In this document: one piece after another, positions 7,638-14,481 of the stretch
How positions within the stretch are numbered: the first letter of the stretch is position 1
How the letters are laid out: each line of letters opens with the position of its first letter
Assembly: GCA_036558305.1 (NCBI GenBank)
Contig: DATBFX010000253.1
Span: 1-17,734, forward strand
DNA: 17,734 bases
DNA from: DATBFX01 sp036558305
Lineage (GTDB): Bacteria > Chloroflexota > Chloroflexia > Thermomicrobiales > UBA6265
Reading direction: 5' to 3'
Program-made: the position numbers and the translations under genes
Notes under the pieces: generated by a model
Seen by the model: only the letters and a program-made list of their open reading frames with translations
What the model was told of the DNA's origin: nothing
Database searches by the model: none

Positions 7638-8218
7638 GGATCACCGTAGTTGTGGTAGCCGAGCGATTCCCAGAATCCGGGTTGATCGGCGTCCGTCAAA
7701 TCCAGTCGCCGGACCCACTTGGCGCTCTTCCAGAAGTAGAGGTGCGGCACCAGCAAGCGCGCCGGACCGCCGTGCTCCGGGGCCAGCGGTTCGCCGTCGT
7801 AGCCGAAGGCGATCCAGGCCTTGCCGCCGGTAACGTCCTCGATCGGCAGATTCGTCGTGTATCCCCCGTCGCAATGGACGATCAGGAAACCGGCGTCGTG
7901 GTCGATTCCGGCGAGGAGCGTGTCGAGCGAGACGCCCTCCCATTCGGTGTCCAACTTCGACCACTTCGTGACACAGTGGATGTCGACGGTCGGGGTCTCT
8001 CGCGGCAGCGCCATGAACTCCTGCCAGGACCAGCGCCTCGGCGCGTCGACCTCACCCTCGATCCGCAGATCCCAGCGATCGAGCGGCGTCCGTGGAGTCG
8101 GACCGGCCGACAATACGGGGAAATCCCCGGTCAGGTATTGACCGGGCGGAACCCTGCCCTCGACGTCCGACTGGCGACGGCGGCCGCGGAAACCGCGCGA
8201 AATGAAACCACTTCCCAT
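7607..8218 (-). CDS. Cytosolic sulfite oxidase-like molybdopterin oxidoreductase
   Basis: The protein has the sulfite oxidase/YedY molybdopterin fold. Cys82 in HCVTKWSKLD (81-90) is the expected molybdenum ligand, and GGPARLLVPHLYFWKSAKWV (150-169) is a cofactor-binding stretch. At 203 residues it consists of the catalytic domain only, with no heme or dimerisation domain. The N-terminus is Arg-rich but has no hydrophobic segment, so no Tat signal is seen and it should be cytosolic, unlike MsrP/YedY. Start ATG 8218 was chosen because GGAGG lies eight bases upstream and the MGSGFIS N-terminus fits the family; ATG 8239 has no ribosome binding site. The natural substrate is unknown. Confidence 0.93.
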   Translation of the reverse strand: MGSGFISRGFRGRRRQSDVEGRVPPGQYLTGDFPVLSAGPTPRTPLDRWDLRIEGEVDAPRRWSWQEFMALPRETPTVDIHCVTKWSKLDTEWEGVSLDTLLAGIDHDAGFLIVHCDGGYTTNLPIEDVTGGKAWIAFGYDGEPLAPEHGGPARLLVPHLYFWKSAKWVRRLDLTDADQPGFWESLGYHNYGDPWQEQRYWGD

Positions 8219-8226
8219 TCCAAGTG

Positions 8227-8231
8227 CCTCC
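8227..8231 (-). promoter_or_regulatory. Ribosome binding site deciding the molybdoenzyme start
   Basis: GGAGG on the minus strand is eight bases before the ATG at 8218. It lies inside the longer open frame that would start at 8239, so it favours the shorter protein. Confidence 0.6.
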
Positions 8232-8269
8232 AGTCGCATTGGTCAGCACTGAGCGGCAATGTCTGGCAA

Positions 8270-8279
8270 ACGATATCGT
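8270..8279. promoter_or_regulatory. Palindrome upstream of the molybdoenzyme gene
   Basis: ACGATATCGT is a perfect 10-base palindrome in the 96-base gap between the SDR gene and the sulfite-oxidase-like gene. On the minus strand it overlaps a weak -10-like TACGAT. It could be an operator for a local promoter, but no -35 is visible and a chance palindrome is possible. Confidence 0.2.
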
Positions 8280-8314
8280 ATCTGAGCGAGGCGGGGTGAT
8301 CGTGCCGTTGAGGA

Positions 8315-9169
8315 TCATCCGAGTGCCGCGAGAAACCCCTCGCGCCAAGACGGATAGCGGGGCTGCCAACCGAGCTCACGCCGGGCCTTCGCGTTGGAGG
8401 CGCCGCGCTCGCCGCGTTGACGCCCGCATTGGATCGGCGGTGGCATCGCGCCGATTGCTGCCGCGTAGACCGGGAGCCATTCCGTACCCGCAGCCGGCTC
8501 GTCGTCGACGACGTTCACGATGCCCGGCGGCCAGGTGAGCGCCGATCGCGCCGCTCCAGCCGCGTCGGCGGCGTGGACGAACGAGGTGATGCCGTCGGTC
8601 GCGGGTCGCGCTCCGCGGCGGACCTGTTCCGCGACCTGCCCGTCGGATGCATACCATGTGCCCGGACCATAGAGCGTGCCGTATCGCAGGATGATGCCCT
8701 CCGGCAATTCCGCGACAGTGCGTTCGAGGGAGTGTACGCCCCTGACGGTGTCGCGACGCGGCGGCGGCGTTTCTAGGTCGAGCGGGTCCTCCTCGCGGGC
8801 GGGTTCCGGGCCGGGCGCGTAGGCGAATGCAATGCTCTGCGCCATCATGCGCCGGACGCCGGCAGCACGGGCGGCGTCCACGAGATTGCGGGTTCCCTCC
8901 ATTCGCAAGCGGGCGTTGGCCGCGAAGTCCTGCCGTCTGAGATCGGTCAACTGGTGAATGACGACATCGGGCACTTCGGCGCGGAGGGTAGTAATGAGCC
9001 GTCCGCGATCGAAGGCGTCGACGACGACCGACCGGGCGCCGAGTCCTTCCAGCGCGATTGCCTTCGCCGGATGGCGAGTCGTGCCGACCACTTCGTGCCC
9101 GGCGTCGACGAGGAGGGGGATCAGCAAACGACCGATTACGCCCGTCGCACCGGCGACCAATATCTTCAT
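8315..9169 (-). CDS. Atypical NAD(P)-dependent epimerase/dehydratase (SDR family)
   Basis: The 284-residue product has an N-terminal Rossmann fold with GATGVIG (7-13) and the extended or atypical SDR layout, including the LRYGTLYGPG segment of sugar-nucleotide epimerase relatives and a C-terminal ELGWQPRYPSWREGF-type tail. The YxxxK catalytic pair is not obvious: the equivalent region reads RGVHSLERTV, with neither Tyr nor Lys. It may therefore be an atypical SDR with altered or no redox activity. The ATG at 9169 has only a weak G-rich upstream stretch. It lies 69 bases after the aminotransferase-like gene and 96 bases before the molybdoenzyme gene on the same strand. The substrate cannot be named from sequence. 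Confidence 0.88.
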   Translation of the reverse strand: MKILVAGATGVIGRLLIPLLVDAGHEVVGTTRHPAKAIALEGLGARSVVVDAFDRGRLITTLRAEVPDVVIHQLTDLRRQDFAANARLRMEGTRNLVDAARAAGVRRMMAQSIAFAYAPGPEPAREEDPLDLETPPPRRDTVRGVHSLERTVAELPEGIILRYGTLYGPGTWYASDGQVAEQVRRGARPATDGITSFVHAADAAGAARSALTWPPGIVNVVDDEPAAGTEWLPVYAAAIGAMPPPIQCGRQRGERGASNAKARRELGWQPRYPSWREGFLAALG

Positions 9170-9238
9170 TCGCGGGTGCCCCCATCGACCGTTCCGTACC
9201 AGTAGCCCTGCGGTCGGGCTGCTTGACGGCGAGTCCGG

Positions 9239-10276
9239 TCAGAGCGTGGCGGCGATCTCGATCAGCGCTCGCTTAAGATCGAGGGTACTCTCGGCACCGA
9301 CCGCGCTGATCCGCAGGTAATCGCTCAGGGTCGGGTGCGGCGGTCGGTGGACAAGGATCCCCCGTTCGGCCAATTCGTGTTCGAACAGGACGGCGTCGCC
9401 GCGCTCGACACGGGCGAGCAAGAAGTTGGCCCACGACGGCAACGGTCGGACCATGTTCAGCTTGCGCAGCGTCCGGTAGAGGCGCGACTTCTCCTCCCGA
9501 ACGCGGTGCGCCACGGCCCGCACGTAGGCGACATCGGCCAGGGTGGCTTCGGCGGCGATCAACGAGGAGGCCGGCAACTCGGCCCGCAGACGATGGCAGG
9601 CGATCTGACCCGCCAGCGTCGGCGGAGCGATCGCGAAGGCGAACGGGAAACCGGCCAATCCCGCCCACGTCTCAAAGGTTTGCAGCACGACGATGTTGTC
9701 GAATTCCCGCGCCAGCGGGACCAGCGACCGCCCGCCGTATCCACCGTGCCGCTCGTCGATCACGACCAATTCGCAACGGCGCGAGAGGCGGACCGCATCC
9801 TGGGCGCTCAACAAGGTTCCGGTCGGATCGTTCGGGGACGCGACGAGGGCGGTCGCACCGCGCGGGAGATCCCAGTCCAGATCGGGATCGATGTCGACGG
9901 CAAACCGGCTTGACCGGGGGATCTCGGCGACGTCAAACCCGAGGTTTCGTGCCAGGTGCTTTTGGGATATGTCGTGAGGGGGGAAGAGCACCAGCGGGCC
10001 CTGCCCACGCCGCAGATTCAGCACCGCCGCCAAGGCTTCCTCGATCCCGCACGTCAGCGTCAGCCACTCAGCGGGCACCGCGATCGCCGCGGCAAGCGTC
10101 CGGCGCACCGCCCCCTCGTGCGCGGTCGTCGGCAGTTGGAGATCGCTCGCCGCGGCGATCGCCTCCTGCACCCGGATCGACGGACCGTAGGGATTGACCA
10201 GCAGGTCCAGGCGCAGCGGCCACTCCGCCACCGGCGCCCGCCGCGAGGGCATCGCGCCCGGCCGTCCGCCGGTCAC
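9239..10276 (-). CDS. HisC-like class I/II aminotransferase homologue lacking the PLP lysine
   Basis: The fold is recognisable as a fold-type I PLP enzyme near histidinol-phosphate aminotransferase. Numbered from the longer GTG start at 10300 it has NPYGPS (36-41), ASPNDPTGT (154-162), VIDERHGGY (180-188) and YLRISAVG (328-335). Where HisC has RTFSKxFGLAGLR, this protein reads QTFETWAGLAGFP (207-219): the Schiff-base Lys is Thr211, and the nearby Arg positions are Gln and Pro. The PLP-ring Asp182 and Asn157 remain. It may be catalytically dead or use other chemistry. GTG 10276 is preferred (345 residues): it overlaps the phosphoesterase stop as GTGA and has GAGG seven bases upstream. Fold assignment is firm; function is not. 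Confidence 0.85.
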   Translation of the reverse strand: MTGGRPGAMPSRRAPVAEWPLRLDLLVNPYGPSIRVQEAIAAASDLQLPTTAHEGAVRRTLAAAIAVPAEWLTLTCGIEEALAAVLNLRRGQGPLVLFPPHDISQKHLARNLGFDVAEIPRSSRFAVDIDPDLDWDLPRGATALVASPNDPTGTLLSAQDAVRLSRRCELVVIDERHGGYGGRSLVPLAREFDNIVVLQTFETWAGLAGFPFAFAIAPPTLAGQIACHRLRAELPASSLIAAEATLADVAYVRAVAHRVREEKSRLYRTLRKLNMVRPLPSWANFLLARVERGDAVLFEHELAERGILVHRPPHPTLSDYLRISAVGAESTLDLKRALIEIAATL

Positions 10277-11037
10277 AGCCGCGCCTCGGCCGATCGCCAC
10301 GCCGACCGGGCCGAGGGGCGAAAGGTCCGCGGGATCAATTCATGAACCACGATGCCGCCGCAAACCTCGACGGCGACGTTGCGGACGAGCGTGCCTCCGG
10401 CGGTGCGGCCGATCGCGTTGCCGAGGTGGGCGTGACCGTGAAGGACGAGATCGACGTCGTGGCGATCGATCACCTTGCCCAACTCGGAATTGCCGAGGAG
10501 CGGGTATTTGACGACCGGCTCGCGACCGAGCGTCGACGACGTCGGGGCAAAGTGCGTGACCACGACCTTGACGTCGGCATGCATATCCGCGAGCGCCGCG
10601 TCGAGTCGCGCCGCTTCACGCCGGGCGCGGACCGCCAGCGCCTGGCAGGCGCGTCGGGACAGCGTGTCGGGCCCCTCGTCCGGCCAGAAACCGCCGCCGG
10701 AACCGCCGACCCCGGCGAAACCGATCCGAAGACCACGGTCGAGCACCAGCGTCGTGCCGTCGAGAACGGTGACACCGGACTGTTCCAGCGTGTGTTTGAA
10801 CGCACGCATCCGCAGGCTGCGCCGGTCATGATTGCCGAGCACGGCGATGATCGGAAGTTGAGCGAGGCGAAACAACTCCGCCGCCAATTCGACCTCGACG
10901 ATGCGCCCGCCGTTGGTGATGTCCCCGGCGACGACGAGGACATCGGCGCGCTGATGGATCGCCTTGATCTCGCGAACGAGCGAGGTCGGAACCGTACCTC
11001 GAAGATGGAGGTCACCAAAAGCGGCAATGCGGAACAT
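10273..11037 (-). CDS. Calcineurin-like metallophosphoesterase
   Basis: The 254-residue product carries the binuclear-metal phosphoesterase motifs in order: GDLH (Asp9, His11), GD (Asp39), GNHD (Asn69, His70), the metal-ligand His in THFAP (His162) and GHAH (His202, His204). There is no signal peptide, so it should be cytosolic. The substrate is unknown; relatives act on phosphodiesters, nucleotides or protein phosphates. It is the first gene of the six-gene minus-strand run and overlaps the aminotransferase-like gene by four bases. No clear Shine-Dalgarno sequence precedes the ATG at 11037. A -10-like TACACT lies about 80 bases upstream. Confidence 0.9.
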   Translation of the reverse strand: MFRIAAFGDLHLRGTVPTSLVREIKAIHQRADVLVVAGDITNGGRIVEVELAAELFRLAQLPIIAVLGNHDRRSLRMRAFKHTLEQSGVTVLDGTTLVLDRGLRIGFAGVGGSGGGFWPDEGPDTLSRRACQALAVRARREAARLDAALADMHADVKVVVTHFAPTSSTLGREPVVKYPLLGNSELGKVIDRHDVDLVLHGHAHLGNAIGRTAGGTLVRNVAVEVCGGIVVHELIPRTFRPSARSAWRSAEARL

Positions 11038-11113
11038 GTATCACTCGTTTCGCGCGCAGAACCCAGACCACGAGGACCGTCGCACATCGTCCGGTCCTCA
11101 TCCGTCGCCAAAG

Positions 11114-11119
11114 AGTGTA
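11114..11119 (-). promoter_or_regulatory. Candidate -10 element for the minus-strand gene run
   Basis: On the minus strand TACACT (11119 to 11114) matches four of six -10 consensus bases including the key first TA and last T. It would start transcription about 70 bases before the metallophosphoesterase ATG. The -35 at the expected distance (CTGCCG) is poor, so this is only a candidate. Confidence 0.3.
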
Positions 11120-11238
11120 GCGCAGGTCCGGCAGCACGGCAGCCCAACGGTCGTCATGGACGGTACAGCCGAATGGGTAGCACCGGGCCGAGCATGACCG
11201 AGATCACCCGGCCGCATCTAGGAGCGCCCCCAGCACCG

Positions 11239-11244
11239 TATACT
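11239..11244 (+). promoter_or_regulatory. Candidate -10 element for the carboxypeptidase gene
   Basis: TATACT matches five of six -10 consensus bases and stands out in a GC-rich gap. It predicts a leader of about 75 bases before the ATG at 11325. No good -35 is seen 16-18 bases upstream. Apart from these two elements the 287-base divergent gap (11038-11324) shows no ORF or strong hairpin that I can support. Confidence 0.4.
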
Positions 11245-11324
11245 TCAGGACGGGAAAGGGATCGCGTGGAGTCGTGACAGCGCCCTGGCGGTAGAGCCTC
11301 CGGGCGGCCTGAGAGTCCTGGGGT

Positions 11325-12509
11325 ATGACCGGTATGGGGGCAGCATTGGCGCGCGCTCGGGCGTTCGGCGCATCGTGCGTCGTGTTGCTCTGTCTCTTGA
11401 ACTGCCCCTCGCCGATGGTTGCCACCGTGCGGGCGTCGTCGATCATTGCCGTCGACCCGCCCACCGTGACCGCCAAGGCGGTGTATGCGATCGACGTCAC
11501 CAGCGGCGTCGAACTCCTGGCCGACCACGCCGACGACCGCCGCTCCCCGGCGAGTACGACCAAGGTGGCATCCGCGATTGTTGTCGTCGACAACGTGGCC
11601 GATCTCCAGCAACAGGTCGCGATCGAGGAGGCCGACGTCGCTCCCCTCGCAGCCGACGAATCGCGGATGGGCCTGCAAGTCGGCGACGTCCTGACCGTCC
11701 GCCAGTTGCTCGACGGGATGCTCGTCCAATCGGGATCGGACGCGACCTACGCGGCGGCGAGGATCACCGGCAACGCGTTGATTGCCGCCGGTGCCGGCGA
11801 GAGCGATCCGATCGCCGCCTTCGTCGCCGCGATGAACGGGTTGGCAGCGAGGCTCAAACTGCCAAACACCCACTTCACGAATCCGGTCGGGGTCGACCAA
11901 GACGATCATTACAGCAGCGCCCGCGACCTGGCGCGACTTGGTCAGGAGGCGCTCACCCGACCGGTCCTCGTCGACATCGTCGCCCAACAGTCGGTGCAGA
12001 CCACGATCGACGGACCCAACCGGCGAGAAGTCACCCTCGTCAATACGAACGAGCTCCTCGACGGTGGGGCCATCACCGGGATCAAAACGGGATCGACCTC
12101 GGGTGCCGGTGCCTGTCTGATCCTCGCGAAGACGGAGCACGGCACCAACCTGGTCATCACCGTCGTGCTGGGCAGCAATCTCACCTACGACGATCAAGGG
12201 TTCATCGCCGAAGACGAGCGCTGGGACGACACGAACGCGGTTCTGAAGGCGATCGAGCAGCACGTTCGCTGGGTTTCGCCGGACGATCCGAAGGCGGTAC
12301 CGGGGTTGCGCGAGGAGATGGCGGCCTGGCAGGTGGTGTTGAAGGATGAGTCGTCGATCGTGGTCCCGGCAAACGGCATCAAGTCGCTGCACTATCTCCT
12401 CCAACTGGGGCCCGCCGGCAAACCCAATACCGCGGTCGGCCACGTGTTATTCTTCGTCGGTTCTGAGCAGATCGCCGAGTTGCCGGTCTATCAGGCGGCC
12501 GTCTCGTGA
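11325..12509 (+). CDS. D-alanyl-D-alanine carboxypeptidase (peptidase S11, DacA/DacF-like)
   Basis: The family removes the terminal D-Ala from peptidoglycan pentapeptides outside the cytoplasmic membrane. The 394-residue product begins with a signal-peptide-like segment (hydrophobic core about 14-26, within the first 38 residues). Catalytic motifs: SxxK as STTK (77-80, nucleophile Ser77, base Lys80) and KTG at 254-256 within KTGSTSGAG. The second motif, normally SGN, reads SGS (136-138), an unusual substitution. Residues beyond about 290 form an extra C-terminal region of unclear fold; no clear C-terminal membrane anchor is seen. GGGG and GAGAG stretches lie upstream of the ATG, but neither is ideally spaced. 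It has its own candidate promoter and lies 69 bases before the pseudouridine synthase gene. Confidence 0.92.
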   Translation: MTGMGAALARARAFGASCVVLLCLLNCPSPMVATVRASSIIAVDPPTVTAKAVYAIDVTSGVELLADHADDRRSPASTTKVASAIVVVDNVADLQQQVAIEEADVAPLAADESRMGLQVGDVLTVRQLLDGMLVQSGSDATYAAARITGNALIAAGAGESDPIAAFVAAMNGLAARLKLPNTHFTNPVGVDQDDHYSSARDLARLGQEALTRPVLVDIVAQQSVQTTIDGPNRREVTLVNTNELLDGGAITGIKTGSTSGAGACLILAKTEHGTNLVITVVLGSNLTYDDQGFIAEDERWDDTNAVLKAIEQHVRWVSPDDPKAVPGLREEMAAWQVVLKDESSIVVPANGIKSLHYLLQLGPAGKPNTAVGHVLFFVGSEQIAELPVYQAAVS

Positions 12510-12578
12510 ACCCGGCGCGGTCCGGCGCCATCTCCTGATCGGCAATCGACCCGAGGCGGTTGGGGAGCGCGATTTTCC

Positions 12579-13862
12579 ATGGAACGGTTGCAACGGATCC
12601 TCGCCGCGCGCGGCGTCGCCTCGCGACGCGCCGCGGAAGCGCTGATCACTGCCGGTCGGGTGAGCGTCGACGGCGAGGTCGTGACCGCGTTGGGCACGAA
12701 AGTCGACCCCGTGCACGCCCAAATCCGGGTCGATGGCAAACTGCTGCGCACGCAGCGCCCGCGCTACCTGATTCTGAACAAGCCGCGGGGCTACATCACG
12801 ACGACGAAAGACGAACGAGACCGGCGCACCGTCATGGACATCGTTCAGGTTTCGGAACGGGTCTATCCGGTCGGTCGACTCGATCGCGACACCGAAGGGC
12901 TCCTCCTCCTCACCAACGACGGCGACGTCGCCAATCGGGTCATGCACCCCCGCTACGAACTCGACAAGGAGTACCACATCCTGACGCTCGCGCGTCCGAC
13001 CGAGACCGTGTTGCAGCGGGTGCGCAACGGCGTCGTCGTCGCGGGGCACCGCGCCGTGCCGGAGGAGTTCCGGATCCTGCGGCAAACGCCCGACGGTCTC
13101 ATCCTCAAGTTGGTGATCCACGAGGGCACGTACCACCTCGTGCGAAACGTGATGGACACGGTCGGCATCCCGGTCGAGCGCCTGCGCCGTGTCCGCGTCG
13201 GTCCCCTCAGTGTCGCCGGTTTGCCGCTCGGCGCCTGGCGAGATTTGACAGCCGGCGAGCAGAACACCCTCTTCGAAGCGATTCACCTCGATCGCGATGC
13301 CGTCGAGTCGGTTGCGAAGAAGACGGCCGGTCGCCGCGAGGCCAGGGCGGGACGCCCGCGAACGCGGAAAACCCAGACTCAGGGGGCGGCCGCGACCGTA
13401 CCGTCGGAACGCGCGGCAGCCAGCGCATCAATCGCGCAGCAGGCATCGCCGGCAGGCCAGGATCCGAATCGCGACCGACCTCGGACGTCAGGCCGACGAT
13501 CGAGAGGTGTCGACAACGCGTCGCGGCGCACCGAGTCTCGCGATCGACCGCCGGAGCAACGGTTGCGATCCGGCGACGACGGAAGCGGGCATCCTTCGCG
13601 CGCCCCGGCGAAGAGAGCGGGCGACGACCGGCCACCGAGACGGCGGGGCGAGCAACGGGATCAGCAAGGACCGCGTCGCCAGTCACGACGGCCGTCTTCA
13701 CCACGAGGAAACGATGAGCAGTTCGCCCGACCACCGCGAGGACGAGGTTCCGACGAGCGGCGAGGATCACCGCCGCGTGATCGCGATCGACGGCCCGGCG
13801 GCAGCCGGCAAGACGACCGTCGCCCGCGCCCTGGCCGACCGCCTCGGCGCGACGTTCCTTGA
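12579..13862 (+). CDS. RsuA/RluB-family pseudouridine synthase with long Arg-rich tail
   Basis: The family isomerises a specific uridine in rRNA to pseudouridine. An N-terminal S4 RNA-binding domain (about 1-48) precedes the catalytic domain (about 60-235), with catalytic Asp102 in GRLDRDTEGLLLLTNDG (99-115), LNKPRGY (66-72) and EGTYHLVRNVMDTVG (182-196). Past residue 248 is a low-complexity tail of about 179 residues, roughly a quarter Arg with many Pro, Gly, Asp and Ser, likely disordered. Its last ~49 codons overlap the start of cmk in another frame. GGGGAG lies about ten bases before the ATG. RluB, RsuA or another subtype cannot be chosen from sequence alone. The tail could be functional RNA-binding sequence or read-through after loss of an earlier stop. 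Confidence 0.92.
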   Translation: MERLQRILAARGVASRRAAEALITAGRVSVDGEVVTALGTKVDPVHAQIRVDGKLLRTQRPRYLILNKPRGYITTTKDERDRRTVMDIVQVSERVYPVGRLDRDTEGLLLLTNDGDVANRVMHPRYELDKEYHILTLARPTETVLQRVRNGVVVAGHRAVPEEFRILRQTPDGLILKLVIHEGTYHLVRNVMDTVGIPVERLRRVRVGPLSVAGLPLGAWRDLTAGEQNTLFEAIHLDRDAVESVAKKTAGRREARAGRPRTRKTQTQGAAATVPSERAAASASIAQQASPAGQDPNRDRPRTSGRRSRGVDNASRRTESRDRPPEQRLRSGDDGSGHPSRAPAKRAGDDRPPRRRGEQRDQQGPRRQSRRPSSPRGNDEQFARPPRGRGSDERRGSPPRDRDRRPGGSRQDDRRPRPGRPPRRDVP

Positions 13863-14481
13863 CACCGGGCTGCTCTACCGCGCGCTGACGCTGGCGACCC
13901 TGAGAGCCGGCATCGACCCGACCGACGGCGACGCGATCGCCCGGTTGGCGCGGCAGAGCCGGTTCACGATTCTGCCGCCGCGGACGCCCGACCAGATCGA
14001 GGAGATCTTGTTGGACGGCGAGGTGGTCACGCCGGAGCTCAGAACGGCGGCGATCGACCGGCACGTCTCCGCCGTCTCGGCTCACCCCAACGTCCGGGCG
14101 GCCTTGCTGCCGATTCAGCGCCGGATCGCCGCCGCTGGCACAGTCGTCATGGTCGGCCGCGACATCACGACCGTCGTCATTCCCGACGCGGGGATCAAGG
14201 TTTTCCTCAATGCGAGTCCGGCGGAGCGTGCCCGCCGGCGCCTCAGGGAGCTCGCGGCGCTCGGGCGGAACGACACCTTTGAGGACACGCTGCGGGAGAT
14301 CGAGCGTCGCGACCGCGCCGACTCGACGCGCGCGATCGCCCCGCTACGCGCCGGCAACAACGTGACGGTTGTCGAGACGGACGGCCGCGACGTAGCAGAG
14401 ATCGTCGACGAGATCGCCGCGCTCGCCCGCCGGATTTGGCATGACGATCCGATGACGATACAGTGTGCGGCCGGCCGATGA
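13714..14481 (+). CDS. cmk: Cytidylate kinase
   Basis: Cmk phosphorylates CMP and dCMP with ATP in pyrimidine nucleotide supply. From ATG 13714 the product is 255 residues: about 20 polar residues, then IAIDGPAAAGKTT (23-35, P-loop), the substrate-side DTGLLYRALT (50-59), GRDITTVVIPDAG and an RDRADSTR lid segment, all typical. It is somewhat longer than the usual 220-230 because of the head and tail. GAGGA lies four bases before the ATG, which decides the start although the frame is open back to 13297. The first 149 bases overlap the pseudouridine synthase tail, and its stop overlaps plsC as ATGA. The rsuA/rluB-cmk-plsC order is common in bacteria. Confidence 0.95.
   Translation: MSSSPDHREDEVPTSGEDHRRVIAIDGPAAAGKTTVARALADRLGATFLDTGLLYRALTLATLRAGIDPTDGDAIARLARQSRFTILPPRTPDQIEEILLDGEVVTPELRTAAIDRHVSAVSAHPNVRAALLPIQRRIAAAGTVVMVGRDITTVVIPDAGIKVFLNASPAERARRRLRELAALGRNDTFEDTLREIERRDRADSTRAIAPLRAGNNVTVVETDGRDVAEIVDEIAALARRIWHDDPMTIQCAAGR

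Noticed and set aside
11154..12443. A 429-residue minus-strand open frame over the carboxypeptidase gene
   Set aside because: The plus strand encodes intact SxxK and KTG motifs; the minus-strand translation has no recognisable domain.
12510..12578. A small GGCGC/GCGCC hairpin between the carboxypeptidase and pseudouridine synthase genes
   Set aside because: The stem is only about five base pairs and no T-run follows, so it is not a supportable terminator.
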